Below the pieces are notes generated by a model that searched no databases, had not been told where the DNA came from, and saw nothing but the letters and a program-made list of their open reading frames with translations. Source: Spirochaetaceae bacterium (GTDB taxonomy: Bacteria > Spirochaetota > Spirochaetia > SZUA-6 > Fen-1364). From it: a stretch of DNA of 15,270 nucleotides. The DNA lies in the NCBI GenBank assembly GCA_003170115.1, contig PMZS01000279.1, positions 1 through 15,270 on the forward strand, in the 5' to 3' direction. Numbering within the stretch: position 1 is the stretch's first letter; each line of letters opens with the position of its first letter. This document shows positions 6,469-14,519 of this stretch, piece after piece. A program made the translations under genes and the position numbers.

Positions 6469-8001
6469 ATGACGACTGAGAAGAAAGAGCCCATGTTCGA
6501 GCTGCGGGGCATCACGAAGTCCTATCCCGGAGTCGTCGCGCTGGACGCGGTGGATTTCGTCGTCTCCCCCAACGAGATCATCGGGCTCGTCGGGGAAAAT
6601 GGCGCGGGGAAATCCACCCTCATGAAAATCCTGATCGGCCTCGTGCAGCCGGACGCCGGGACTCTCACTTTGAGAGGCAGGTCGGTCACCCTGAAGGACC
6701 CTGCCGATGCCATGCGGTACGGCATCGGCATGGTGTTTCAGGACGGCTCGCTCGTCCCGAACCTGTCCATCATGGAGAACCTGTTCCTCTGCCACGAAAT
6801 CGGGTTTCGGAAGTTCGGTTTTCTTTCCCGGCGCGCCATGCGGGAGACCGCGCGCGGCATGCTGGAGCGGGTCATGGTCTCCGAGGACCAGGACACCCGC
6901 ATCGCGGAGGTGACACCCGCCGTGCGCCAGATGGTGGAGATCGCCCGCCTGCTCTGGCTTTCCCGGCTTTATGGGCAGGCCAACCCGATTCTCATCCTGG
7001 ATGAGCCCACGACCGTCCTCACCGAGGGAGAGAGAGACACTCTGTTCGCGATTCTGCAGAGCATCAAGAAGGAGGCTTCGATCATCCTGATTTCCCACCG
7101 ACTCCAGGAGGTCGTGGAAAACTCGGACCGCATCGTGATCCTGAAGGACGGCAGAAACGTCACGGAGATGCCGGCCTCGGGCGCGCAGATCACGGACATC
7201 GAACAGCAGATGGTCGGCCACGCATTCACGGCCGACCGCTACCTGGAAGACGAGCAGATCGTCCCGGACGACGAGGAGAAGGTTCTGGAAGTCCAGGGCC
7301 TGGCCAAACGAGGAGCGTTCGAACCGATAAGCTTCTTCGTCAGGAAGGGAGAGATCGTGAGCCTTGTCGGGCTCGTCGGGTCGGGGAAGGAGGAAGTCTG
7401 TCGCTGCGTCAACGGCCTGGCAAAGGCGGACGCCGGGACAGTCATTCTCGGGGGAAAGAAGCTCACGCCCGGCTCTCCCAGCGACGCCGTGGCGTCGGGG
7501 CAGGGCCATATCCCGATAGACCGCCGCAGCGAGGGACTCGCCCTGGGCATGACGGTGGCGGAGAACGTGAACCTCCTCGTGCTGGCTCGGCTGAGGAGCG
7601 GGTTGCTCGTCAGCCCCGCCCGCGAGAGAAACAACGCGACACAGTGGATCGAGGAATGCCGCATCAAGACGCCGTCCGCCGGCACCCTCTGCGCAAATCT
7701 GAGCGGTGGCAACCAGCAGAAGACGGTGATCGCGAAATGGCTGAGCTCTCAGGTGAAGCTTCTCGTGCTGGACCATCCGACGCGCGGGGTGGACGTGGGG
7801 GCCAAGGACGATATCTACAGGCTCGTCCGAAAGCTCGCGCGCCAGGGGATCGGGATGCTCGTCATGTGCGACACCCTGGAGGAGGATCTGGGGCTGGGCA
7901 ACCGGATGCTCGTCATGAAGGACGGGAGGCTCGTGGGGGAGCTGGACTGTCCGCCAAAACGGAAGCCGAGTCCGAAAGACGTCATCGGCCTTATCGTCTA
8001 G
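6469..8001 (+). CDS. Sugar ABC transporter ATP-binding protein with two nucleotide-binding domains
   Basis: This is a cytoplasmic RbsA/XylG-type ATPase (510 aa) with two fused nucleotide-binding domains that power sugar import. The first domain has Walker A GENGAGKS (42-49), Q91, Walker B LILDEP (D178, E179) and H210, but its signature reads VTPAVRQ (148-154) in place of LSxGQ. The second has a modified Walker A GLVGSGKE (301-308), an intact signature LSGGN (411-415), Walker B 'LVLDHPTRGVDVGAK' with His436 in place of the catalytic Glu, and Asp468 where the switch residue would lie. Only one of the two composite ATP sites therefore looks able to hydrolyse ATP. The start is ATG 6469 after GAGGGG; earlier in-frame codons lie inside the permease gene. 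It sits between the two permease genes, 16 and 28 nt away. Confidence 0.92.
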   Translation: MTTEKKEPMFELRGITKSYPGVVALDAVDFVVSPNEIIGLVGENGAGKSTLMKILIGLVQPDAGTLTLRGRSVTLKDPADAMRYGIGMVFQDGSLVPNLSIMENLFLCHEIGFRKFGFLSRRAMRETARGMLERVMVSEDQDTRIAEVTPAVRQMVEIARLLWLSRLYGQANPILILDEPTTVLTEGERDTLFAILQSIKKEASIILISHRLQEVVENSDRIVILKDGRNVTEMPASGAQITDIEQQMVGHAFTADRYLEDEQIVPDDEEKVLEVQGLAKRGAFEPISFFVRKGEIVSLVGLVGSGKEEVCRCVNGLAKADAGTVILGGKKLTPGSPSDAVASGQGHIPIDRRSEGLALGMTVAENVNLLVLARLRSGLLVSPARERNNATQWIEECRIKTPSAGTLCANLSGGNQQKTVIAKWLSSQVKLLVLDHPTRGVDVGAKDDIYRLVRKLARQGIGMLVMCDTLEEDLGLGNRMLVMKDGRLVGELDCPPKRKPSPKDVIGLIV

Positions 8002-8029
8002 ACGCGGCAACGATCGGAGGAAAGCAGAT

Positions 8030-9025
8030 ATGGATTCACTGGGACCGGGGAACTCTTCGTCCGCGTCTGAACCCGGGCGGGCGCGGGCGCGGAGGCTGCG
8101 CACACCCGCGATTCTTTACGCGATCGCTCTGCTGGTCGTGCTCGCGTTCCTCTTTGCCCTGGGAAACCGCAACTTTCTCTCCGCGTACAACCTGAACACG
8201 ATCGCTTCCTACGCCGCGATTCTATTGGTGGTCGGGCTGGGCCAGATGTGCACGATTCTCGTCGGCGGGATCGACCTTTCCGTCGGCGGGCTCATGTCAT
8301 TCATTTCGGTGCTGTTCGTGGTCACGGTCAAAGTCATCGGGTTCTGGGCGTTTCCCCTCTGTCTGGTGACAGGCGCCCTGGTGGGATATATCAACGGCAA
8401 TATTCTCACCCGGATCAAAATCCCCTCTTTCATTGCCACGCTGGGAACGGGCGGAATCCTGATGAGTCTCGCGTTGCTCGTCTCGCCGCTTCCCGTTGTC
8501 GCGCCGGCGGCTCTTTACGGGGTATTGGACATCGTGAACGGTTCTTTTCTCCGCGTGGGCAACCTCCTCGTGCTCACCCTGCTCATCTTCGTGGTGTACT
8601 ACATCCTGCTGCGATTCACCGTGAGCGGGAAAAGCATCTTCTATGTCGGCAGCAATATCACGATGTCCTGGATGTCCGGCATCGATATCACCCGGACCCG
8701 CAATCTTGCGCACATTCTCTCCAGCGTGGGGGCTTCCCTTGCCGCGATATTCCTGTCCTGCGGCCAGTACGGCGGCGACCCTTCGCTGGGGAAAGTGTAC
8801 ATCCTGAACTCGATTGCCGCGGTGGTCGTGGGCGGCACCGCGCTCACGGGGGGGACGGGCGGTCCCGTGAATACACTGATCGGCGCTCTCGTGCTTGCCG
8901 TGATGGAAAACGGAATGAACGTGGTCGGAGTGAACGCGTATTTCCAGCAGAGCATCCTCGGAGCAGTGATCATTGTGAGCGTCTTTCTGACATTCGATCG
9001 TACCAAGGTTTCGATGATCAAGTGA
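8030..9025 (+). CDS. Sugar ABC transporter permease (BPD_transp_2 family), second of two
   Basis: This is the second inner-membrane channel subunit, 331 aa. A short, Arg-rich cytoplasmic N-terminus (residues 1-24) is followed by about eight to ten hydrophobic spans. The family motif GGIDLSVG is at residues 79-86 and 'VVGGTALTGGTGGPVNTLIG' is near the C-terminus. It ends 'TFDRTKVSMIK', matching the end of the first permease, which supports shared ancestry by old duplication. GGAGG nine nt before ATG 8030 supports the start. The aldo/keto reductase gene begins 41 nt downstream, so catabolic enzymes are made from the same transcript as the importer. Confidence 0.9.
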   Translation: MDSLGPGNSSSASEPGRARARRLRTPAILYAIALLVVLAFLFALGNRNFLSAYNLNTIASYAAILLVVGLGQMCTILVGGIDLSVGGLMSFISVLFVVTVKVIGFWAFPLCLVTGALVGYINGNILTRIKIPSFIATLGTGGILMSLALLVSPLPVVAPAALYGVLDIVNGSFLRVGNLLVLTLLIFVVYYILLRFTVSGKSIFYVGSNITMSWMSGIDITRTRNLAHILSSVGASLAAIFLSCGQYGGDPSLGKVYILNSIAAVVVGGTALTGGTGGPVNTLIGALVLAVMENGMNVVGVNAYFQQSILGAVIIVSVFLTFDRTKVSMIK

Positions 9026-9066
9026 CGACGCGTGAGGACGCAAAAGACGGGAAAGGAGAAGCGGGC

Positions 9067-10080
9067 ATGAGTGCCATGATGAAGGTAAGGGAACTGGGGG
9101 CGTCGGGCGTTCATGCTTCAGTGCTGGGACTCGGCACCTTCGCCATCGGGGGCTGGTTCTGGGGAGGCACGGACGAGAAAAAATCCATCGAGGCGATCCA
9201 CGCAAGCCTGGACATGGGCGTGACCCTCATCGACACCGCCCCCATCTACGGGTTCGGGCTGGCGGAACAGATCGTGGGCAAGGCCCTTAAGGGCCGTCGG
9301 GACAAGGCCATACTCGCGACCAAGTGCGGGCTTCGCTGGGACACGGACAAGGGAGAGTTCGACGGCTACGCGGACGAGAAGGGGCCCAGCAAGACCCCCG
9401 CGAGATACGAAATCCACCGCTACCTCGGCCCGGAGTCCATCCGCCACGAGGTGGAGCAGAGCCTGCGCAGGCTGGGAACCGACGTCATCGACCTGTACCA
9501 GACGCACTGGCAGGAGTCCACGACGCCCATCGAGGTCACCATGGAAGCCCTCCAGGCGCTGCAGCGGGAGGGAAAGATCCGGGCGATAGGCGTGTCGAAC
9601 GTGAACGTCGAGCAGCTGCGGCGCTACGGGGCCGTGGCTTCGGCCCAGGAGAAGTTCAACCTGTTGGACAGGAAGCTCGACACAAGCGGGCTCGTGGCTC
9701 ACTGCGTGGATCGCCGCATCGCCATCCTCAGCTACTTCACCATGGAGCAGGGCCTGCTGACCGGCGCCATGCGCGCGGGCAGGATGTTCCCGGATGGCGA
9801 CACGCGAAAGGGCAATCCGACGTTCAGCGCGAAGAATATCGAGAGGGTGAACTCGATTCTCGCCGATCTGCGCCCCTTCGCGGACAAGTACCACGCCACC
9901 CTCCCGCAGCTCGTCATTGCTCTCACTGCCCGGCAGCCCGGCATCACCCACGTCCTGGTGGGCGCGCGTGATCCGGTGCAGGCCCGGGAGAATGCGGTCG
10001 GCGGGTGCCTGGAACTCTCCGCCGATGATGTGAAAGAAATGCAGGTGATCGCGGACCGGTTGCCGTCGGTCCCCCGCTGA
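9067..10080 (+). CDS. Aldo/keto reductase
   Basis: This is a soluble NADPH-type oxidoreductase (337 aa) with a TIM-barrel fold that interconverts aldehydes or ketones and alcohols, including sugars and polyols. The catalytic tetrad is complete: D56 and Y61 in 'DTAPIYG', K86 in 'ATKCG' and H147 in 'YQTHW'. Further family segments are 'SLRRLGTDVIDLY' and 'GKIRAIGVSNVNVEQL'. The start is ATG 9067, with AAAGGAG seven to nine nt upstream; the same frame stays open far upstream through the permease gene, but that stretch has no coding character. It lies in the operon directly behind the transporter, so it probably acts on the imported compound or its first product. Confidence 0.9.
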   Translation: MSAMMKVRELGASGVHASVLGLGTFAIGGWFWGGTDEKKSIEAIHASLDMGVTLIDTAPIYGFGLAEQIVGKALKGRRDKAILATKCGLRWDTDKGEFDGYADEKGPSKTPARYEIHRYLGPESIRHEVEQSLRRLGTDVIDLYQTHWQESTTPIEVTMEALQALQREGKIRAIGVSNVNVEQLRRYGAVASAQEKFNLLDRKLDTSGLVAHCVDRRIAILSYFTMEQGLLTGAMRAGRMFPDGDTRKGNPTFSAKNIERVNSILADLRPFADKYHATLPQLVIALTARQPGITHVLVGARDPVQARENAVGGCLELSADDVKEMQVIADRLPSVPR

Positions 10081-10091
10081 AAGGAACGGGC

Positions 10092-10514
10092 ATGTACAAG
10101 ACGATGAACCTTTCCCACGCCGAGGCGCAGGACGTGATCGATGCCATACGCCGCAGGCTCGAAGCGGATCGCAAAGCCGCGTGCGTTGCGGTGACGGATT
10201 CCCACGGCGAGCTCATCGCCTTCCTGCGCATGGACGGCTGCCACCTCCCGCCCGTGCAGATCGCGATCAACAAGGCGTTCACCGCCGCGCGCGAACGGCG
10301 CCCCTCCGGAGCCGTCGGGGAATCCTCCCGCACGGTACCTTTCCCAATGACCAACTTCGGAGACCTCCGCTACACGGGATGGGCCGGCGGGCTTCCCGTT
10401 CTCGTCGAGGGGCAGGTCGTGGGCGCGATCGGCATCAGCGGCCTGGATGAGAAGACCGAAGCGGAGCTCGGTGCGTTCGCGCTGGAGCTGGTCACCCGCA
10501 CAACGGCGCGGTAG
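10092..10514 (+). CDS. GlcG/HbpS-family (DUF336) small protein
   Basis: This 140-residue protein belongs to the GlcG/HbpS family, found beside glycolate, diol and sugar catabolic genes in many bacteria. Some members bind haem or cobalamin or degrade haem, but for most the function is unproven. Family features are 'VAVTDSHGELIAF' (residues 32-44), 'KAFTAA' (61-66), the 'GWAGGLPVLVEGQVVGAIG' block (96-114) and ISG (115-117). There is no signal peptide, unlike secreted HbpS. It starts 11 nt after the aldo/keto reductase gene with AAAGGAACG upstream and ends 9 nt before the dehydrogenase gene, so it is a full operon member. An accessory role for one of the oxidoreductases is only a guess. Confidence 0.82.
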   Translation: MYKTMNLSHAEAQDVIDAIRRRLEADRKAACVAVTDSHGELIAFLRMDGCHLPPVQIAINKAFTAARERRPSGAVGESSRTVPFPMTNFGDLRYTGWAGGLPVLVEGQVVGAIGISGLDEKTEAELGAFALELVTRTTAR

Positions 10515-10523
10515 GATGGAGCG

Positions 10524-11549
10524 ATGAAACAATCCGTCATGACCTCTCCCGGCGTCATAGAGTTCCGCGACGTTCCCCTTCCCGTGCCGGCCTCGACAGA
10601 AGTCCTCATCCGGATGAAACGGATCGGCGTGTGCGGTTCCGACATCCACGTCTATCACGGCAAGCACGCCCTCACACCCTACCCCGTCGTGCAGGGACAC
10701 GAAGTGTCCGGCGTCATCGAGAAGGTGGGCGGGTCCGTGCGGGGTCTTGCCCCGGGGGACAAGGTGACATTCCAGCCCCAGGTGACATGCGGGACCTGCT
10801 ACCCGTGCCGGCACGGGGCGTACCATATCTGCGACAGCCTGAAGGTCATGGGGTTCCAGACGACCGGCGCGGGCTCCGAGTACTTTGCCGTGGACGCCTC
10901 CAAGGTCCTGAAGTTGCCCACGCGCATGGACCTGGAGCACGGCGCGATGATCGAGCCTGCCGCCGTTGCGGTGCACGCACTGGGACGCGCCGGCGACGTC
11001 TCCGGGATGAAGGTGCTCGTCCTGGGCGCCGGGCCGATCGGCAACCTCGTGGCCCAGGCCGCGAAGGGTCTGGGGGCCGCACAGGTGATGATCACCGACG
11101 TGAGCGACTTCCGCCTGGGCAAGGCGAGGGAATGCGGGATCGATCTCTGCGTGAACATCGGCAATACCGACCTTGCGGCAGCCGTGAAGGAGCACTTCGG
11201 CGAAGCAAAGGCGGACCTCATCCTCGAATGCGTCGGCAGCCCTCAGACCATCTCACAGGCGGTCGCCGTGGCCCGCAAAGGCACGGACATCATCGTGGTC
11301 GGAGTCTTCGGCGACAAACCGGTTCTTGATTTGGGAACGGTGCAGGACCGGGAGCTTCGGCTGATCGGCACCCTGATGTATCGGGAGCCGGACTGGAAGA
11401 AGGCTATCGAGCTGGTGGAGTCAGGGAAGATCCGCCTGGCGCCCCTCATCACCGACCATTTCGAGTTTGCGGACTACAAGAAGGCATACGAGTACATCGA
11501 GGCCAATCGCGAACGCGCGATGAAGGTGATGATCGTGGTGGAGAAGTAG
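10524..11549 (+). CDS. Zinc-dependent medium-chain dehydrogenase (polyol/alcohol dehydrogenase type)
   Basis: This is a cytoplasmic NAD(P)-dependent dehydrogenase of 341 aa from the sorbitol/xylitol/threonine dehydrogenase branch of the MDR superfamily, which oxidises a secondary alcohol to a ketone. Catalytic zinc ligands are C37 (GVCGSD), H59/E60 (GHE) and E144 (MIEPAAV). The structural zinc site 'CGTCYPCRHGAYHIC' has all four cysteines (C89, C92, C95, C103). The nucleotide-binding loop is GAGPIG (168-173). If the pathway ends at the xylulokinase-like enzyme, oxidation of a pentitol to a pentulose by this enzyme would fit; that is inference, and a hexitol or other diol is equally open. It is the last gene of the operon, followed by a hairpin 80 nt downstream. 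Confidence 0.9.
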   Translation: MKQSVMTSPGVIEFRDVPLPVPASTEVLIRMKRIGVCGSDIHVYHGKHALTPYPVVQGHEVSGVIEKVGGSVRGLAPGDKVTFQPQVTCGTCYPCRHGAYHICDSLKVMGFQTTGAGSEYFAVDASKVLKLPTRMDLEHGAMIEPAAVAVHALGRAGDVSGMKVLVLGAGPIGNLVAQAAKGLGAAQVMITDVSDFRLGKARECGIDLCVNIGNTDLAAAVKEHFGEAKADLILECVGSPQTISQAVAVARKGTDIIVVGVFGDKPVLDLGTVQDRELRLIGTLMYREPDWKKAIELVESGKIRLAPLITDHFEFADYKKAYEYIEANRERAMKVMIVVEK

Positions 11550-11631
11550 GAGAGGCACTCGTCAGAAAGCGCAGGCCGCGCGGAAAAGGAAGACAAGCAC
11601 GGCGCCATGGGCGGGACGTTCATGAAGATCC

Positions 11632-11669
11632 GCGAGGGAAAGCGGGCGTGGCGTTTCCTCGCTTGTCTT
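11632..11669 (+). terminator. Possible intrinsic terminator of the sugar operon
   Basis: Bases 11632-11643 pair with 11651-11662 in a 12-bp stem (GCGAGG with CCTCGC at its base, then one G-U and one mismatch) around a 7-nt loop. It is followed by TTGTCTT, a moderately T-rich tail. A perfect wider inverted repeat, AAGACAAGC (11590-11598) with GCTTGTCTT (11661-11669), overlaps it and could form an alternative fold. Confidence 0.4.
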
Positions 11670-11696
11670 GACATCACCGGAAACGCAGAGTAGCTT
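11668..11696 (+). promoter_or_regulatory. Possible promoter of the haem operon
   Basis: A perfect -35 TTGACA (11668-11673), a 17-nt spacer and TAGCTT (11691-11696, 3 of 6 matches) lie about 65 nt before the hemC start. The -35 box overlaps the tail of the probable terminator. The weak -10 makes this tentative. Confidence 0.35.
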
Positions 11697-11760
11697 CTCT
11701 GCAACCCGAGGTGAGCGCCGCAATTTCTCGTGAGTTCAGCGTTATGTACGGAGGAGCGGA

Positions 11761-13500
11761 ATGATGCGCCGCGGAATACGCCTGGGCACGCGGTCCTCCC
11801 GTCTCGCCCTCTGGCAGGCACACGCTGTGGCGGCGCTCCTCCGGGGCCGCGGCGTCGAGTGCGAGATCGTCCAAATCGAAACCCGTGGGGACGACATCAC
11901 CGACCGCCCGTTGCCGGAAATCGGGGGTGACGGGGTTTTCACCGAACGCATTGAAACCTCGCTGCGCGCATCGGAAATCGACATCGCGGTGCACTCGCTC
12001 AAGGATCTGCCCGTGGACGACCCCGGCGAGCTGTGCGTCTGCGCGGTGCTTGGCCGGCAGGAGGTGCGGGAGGTCCTCGTTTCGCGGGAAGGGCGGAGCC
12101 TCGCGGCGCTCCCCGCCGGCGCGCTGATCGGGTCCAGCAGCACGCGGCGGCAGGCCCAGCTGCTCGCCCTGCGGCCGGACCTTGTTGTCCGTCCCATCAG
12201 GGGAAACGTTGAGACGCGGATCAGGAAAGTGGAATCCGGGGAATACGATGCGACCCTCCTTGCCGGCGCGGGCGTTCTCCGGCTCGGGCTGGCCGGAAAA
12301 ATCGCCCAGTGGCTCGAGGTCTTCGAGATCCTGCCGGCCCCTGGGCAGGGGGCGCTTGCGGTCCAGTGCCGGACCGCGGACCAGGCGACGCGAGCCGTGC
12401 TCGCGGGGCTCGACGAACCCGCCCTCCATGCGGAGACGGACGCGGAACGCGGCTTCCTGCGTGCCCTCGGCGGCGGATGCTCGGCTCCGGTCGGGGCGTA
12501 CGCGCGGGCGAGGGGTCGACGCCTGGTCCTCCATGGCAGGGTCTCCGCATTGGACGGGAGCCGGTCGGTGGACGTGGAGGGCGAGGGAGAGGACCACGCG
12601 GCGCTGGTCGCGTCCCTCGCGGACAAGGCGCTGCGCGAGGGCGCCGCCGAACTGATCGCATCGGCCGCCAGGCGCCCGGTTTCGCAGGTGCCGGCAGGCT
12701 CCTCCCTGCGCGGGCTGCGCGTCCTGGTCACCCGGGCGCGCGAGCAGTCCGACGAGCTGTGCAGGAGGCTTGCCGAGGCGGGCGCCGTGCCCGTCGCGCT
12801 CCCCCTGATCCGGATCGCTCCCCTGGAGGACACGCGCGAGCTGGATGCGGCCATCGAGAACCTCGCTTCCTATGGCTGGCTCGTTTTTGCGAGCGCGAAC
12901 GGCGTGGAGCTCTTCATGAAGAGATTCGAGGCAGCCCGCGGAGAAGGGCCGTGGACAAACGGCGCGCCCCGGGTTGCGGCAGTCGGTCCGGGCACCGCGG
13001 AAGCCCTTCGTCGACACGGCGTCAGCATCGACTTCATGCCGGCGGTTCATACGGGGATCGCGCTTGCCGAGGGAATTGTCGAGACCGCGTCCGAGGGGCT
13101 TGGCGGCGTGCGGGTGCTCATGCCTCGCGCGCGGGACGGCCGGGAGGACGCGGCAGTCCTCCTGCGGCATCACGGCGCCGTGGTGAGCGATGTCCCGACC
13201 TACAGGACGGATCCCTGCATACCCTCGGAGGAAGATCTCGCTCCCCTGTACGCGGGCGTGGACGCGATCCTTTTCACCAGCAGCTCCGCGGTCACCTCGT
13301 GGTGCGACCAGGTGCGCGCCGGAGGACGTCTCGCCCAGGCCGCGCGCCGCGCCGTGATTGCGTGCATTGGTCCGGCGACCGCGTCGACCGCCCGGGGCAG
13401 GGGTTTACGCGTGGACGTGGAAGCTCCCACCCACACCGCCGAGGGGCTGGTCGCCGCTCTCGAGCGGCATCTCGCGCGTGCGCGCGGGGGAACGCCGTGA
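11761..13500 (+). CDS. hemC: Bifunctional hydroxymethylbilane synthase / uroporphyrinogen-III synthase (HemC-HemD fusion)
   Basis: The 579-residue protein joins two consecutive enzymes of haem synthesis. The N-terminal domain (residues 5-300) is porphobilinogen deaminase, which polymerises four porphobilinogens; it shows 'HSLKDLP' with catalytic D82, 'SSSTRRQAQ' for substrate binding, 'LPAPGQGALAVQ', and the dipyrromethane-cofactor cysteine C240 in 'LGGGCSAPVGA'. The C-terminal domain (about 318-575) is uroporphyrinogen-III synthase, which closes the ring: 'RVLVTRAREQSDEL', 'FASANGVELF', 'AAVGPGTAEALRRHG', 'TSSSAV' and 'IGPATASTARGRGL'. A ~15-residue linker joins them, avoiding release of the unstable linear tetrapyrrole. 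HemC alone is about 310 aa, so this is a true fusion, like that known in Leptospira. GGAGGAG precedes the paired ATG codons 11761/11764. The stop overlaps the hemB start by 4 nt. Confidence 0.95.
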   Translation: MMRRGIRLGTRSSRLALWQAHAVAALLRGRGVECEIVQIETRGDDITDRPLPEIGGDGVFTERIETSLRASEIDIAVHSLKDLPVDDPGELCVCAVLGRQEVREVLVSREGRSLAALPAGALIGSSSTRRQAQLLALRPDLVVRPIRGNVETRIRKVESGEYDATLLAGAGVLRLGLAGKIAQWLEVFEILPAPGQGALAVQCRTADQATRAVLAGLDEPALHAETDAERGFLRALGGGCSAPVGAYARARGRRLVLHGRVSALDGSRSVDVEGEGEDHAALVASLADKALREGAAELIASAARRPVSQVPAGSSLRGLRVLVTRAREQSDELCRRLAEAGAVPVALPLIRIAPLEDTRELDAAIENLASYGWLVFASANGVELFMKRFEAARGEGPWTNGAPRVAAVGPGTAEALRRHGVSIDFMPAVHTGIALAEGIVETASEGLGGVRVLMPRARDGREDAAVLLRHHGAVVSDVPTYRTDPCIPSEEDLAPLYAGVDAILFTSSSAVTSWCDQVRAGGRLAQAARRAVIACIGPATASTARGRGLRVDVEAPTHTAEGLVAALERHLARARGGTP

Positions 13501-14519
13501 TCCGTTCGGAGGACTCCGCTGCCGCACGGCCCCGGCGGCTTCGCGCGCTCCCGGGCGTGCGGGGGATGATCAGGGAAACCACGCTCTCTCCGGGCGACCT
13601 TGTGTATCCCCTGTTCGCGGTCCATGGCCGCGGCGTGCGCAACCCGATCCAGTCCATGCCCGGGATCTTTCAGCTCTCCGTCGAGAATCTCGCCGAGGAG
13701 GCCTTTGAGGCGGCCGCCCTCGGCATTCCCGCGGTCCTCCTGTTCGGCATTCCCGCGACGAAGGATCCCGCGGGATCGGAGAGCCACGCAAAAGACGGAA
13801 TCATCCCGCGCGCCATTGCGGCGGTGAAGGACCGGTGCCCGGACCTCGTGGTCATCACAGATGTCTGCATGTGCGAGTACACCGACCACGGCCATTGCGG
13901 CATCCTGAACACGGGTGCGCCGCGCCCGGTGCTCTCCCTGCCGGAAGGGTATCTCCTGAATGACCGCACTCTCGACGTTCTCCGAAGGATCGCCCTTTCC
14001 CACGCGGAGGCGGGCGCGGATATCGTGGCGCCCAGTGGCATGATCGACGGGATGGTGGGCGCCATCCGGGAGGCGCTCGATATCGGTGGATTCGCCCACC
14101 TTCCCATCATGTCGTACGCCGTGAAGTACGCCTCCGCCTTCTACGGCCCCTTCCGGGAGGCGGCACAGGGCGCGCCGAAGTTCGGGGACCGTCGTGGCCA
14201 CCAGATGGATCCCGCCAACGCCCGCGAGGCGCTCCGTGAGGCCGCGCTGGACGTGCGGGAGGGGGCGGACTTCCTCATGGTCAAGCCGGCGCTCCCGTAC
14301 CTGGACGTGATCCGGCTGCTCCGCGACAATTTTTCCGAGCACCCGCTCGTCGCGTACAACGTGAGCGGCGAATACGCGATGCTCAAGGCCGCGGCGTCCC
14401 AGGGCTGGCTGGACGAGAAGGCGGCCGTGCTCGAGGCGCTCACCGGAATACGGCGCGCCGGGGCGGACATCGTCATCAGCTATCATGCGAAGGAAGCCGC
14501 CCGATGGCTGACGGAATAG
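13497..14519 (+). CDS. hemB: Porphobilinogen synthase (delta-aminolevulinic acid dehydratase)
   Basis: This enzyme (340 aa) condenses two 5-aminolevulinates to porphobilinogen in the cytoplasm, the step just before HemC. The two Schiff-base lysines are K210 in 'SYAVKYASAFYGPFR' and K263 in 'MVKPALPYLD'. The zinc-site cysteines C124, C126 and C134 in 'DVCMCEYTDHGHCG' mark the Zn-dependent class rather than the Mg-dependent one. 'RRGHQMDPANAREALREA' is the usual segment between the lysines. The GTG start at 13497 overlaps the hemC stop (GTGA), implying translational coupling; the frame is open much further upstream but that part lies inside hemC. The 3' end overlaps the next gene by 16 nt. Confidence 0.95.
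   Translation: MIRSEDSAAARPRRLRALPGVRGMIRETTLSPGDLVYPLFAVHGRGVRNPIQSMPGIFQLSVENLAEEAFEAAALGIPAVLLFGIPATKDPAGSESHAKDGIIPRAIAAVKDRCPDLVVITDVCMCEYTDHGHCGILNTGAPRPVLSLPEGYLLNDRTLDVLRRIALSHAEAGADIVAPSGMIDGMVGAIREALDIGGFAHLPIMSYAVKYASAFYGPFREAAQGAPKFGDRRGHQMDPANAREALREAALDVREGADFLMVKPALPYLDVIRLLRDNFSEHPLVAYNVSGEYAMLKAAASQGWLDEKAAVLEALTGIRRAGADIVISYHAKEAARWLTE

Noticed and set aside
6445..8103. 552-codon open frame on the minus strand opposite the ATPase gene
   Set aside because: It mirrors codon positions of the real gene in GC-rich DNA, shows no recognisable domain, and starts and ends inside neighbouring genes. Similar long antisense frames at 583-1602, 5424-6515, 9732-11195, 11674-13173 and 13200-14486 were rejected for the same reason.
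8248..9066. Upstream extension of the aldo/keto reductase frame through the second permease gene
   Set aside because: The translation is Arg/His/Pro-rich and unlike any domain, while ATG 9067 has its own ribosome site and begins at the normal N-terminus of the family.
11622..11693. 23-codon ATG frame in the gap before hemC
   Set aside because: There is no good ribosome site, and the frame coincides with the terminator-like hairpin and the promoter; chance is the simplest explanation.
12309..13496. Upstream extension of the hemB frame inside hemC
   Set aside because: It is an out-of-frame shadow of the HemC-HemD coding sequence; HemB has its normal length from GTG 13497.
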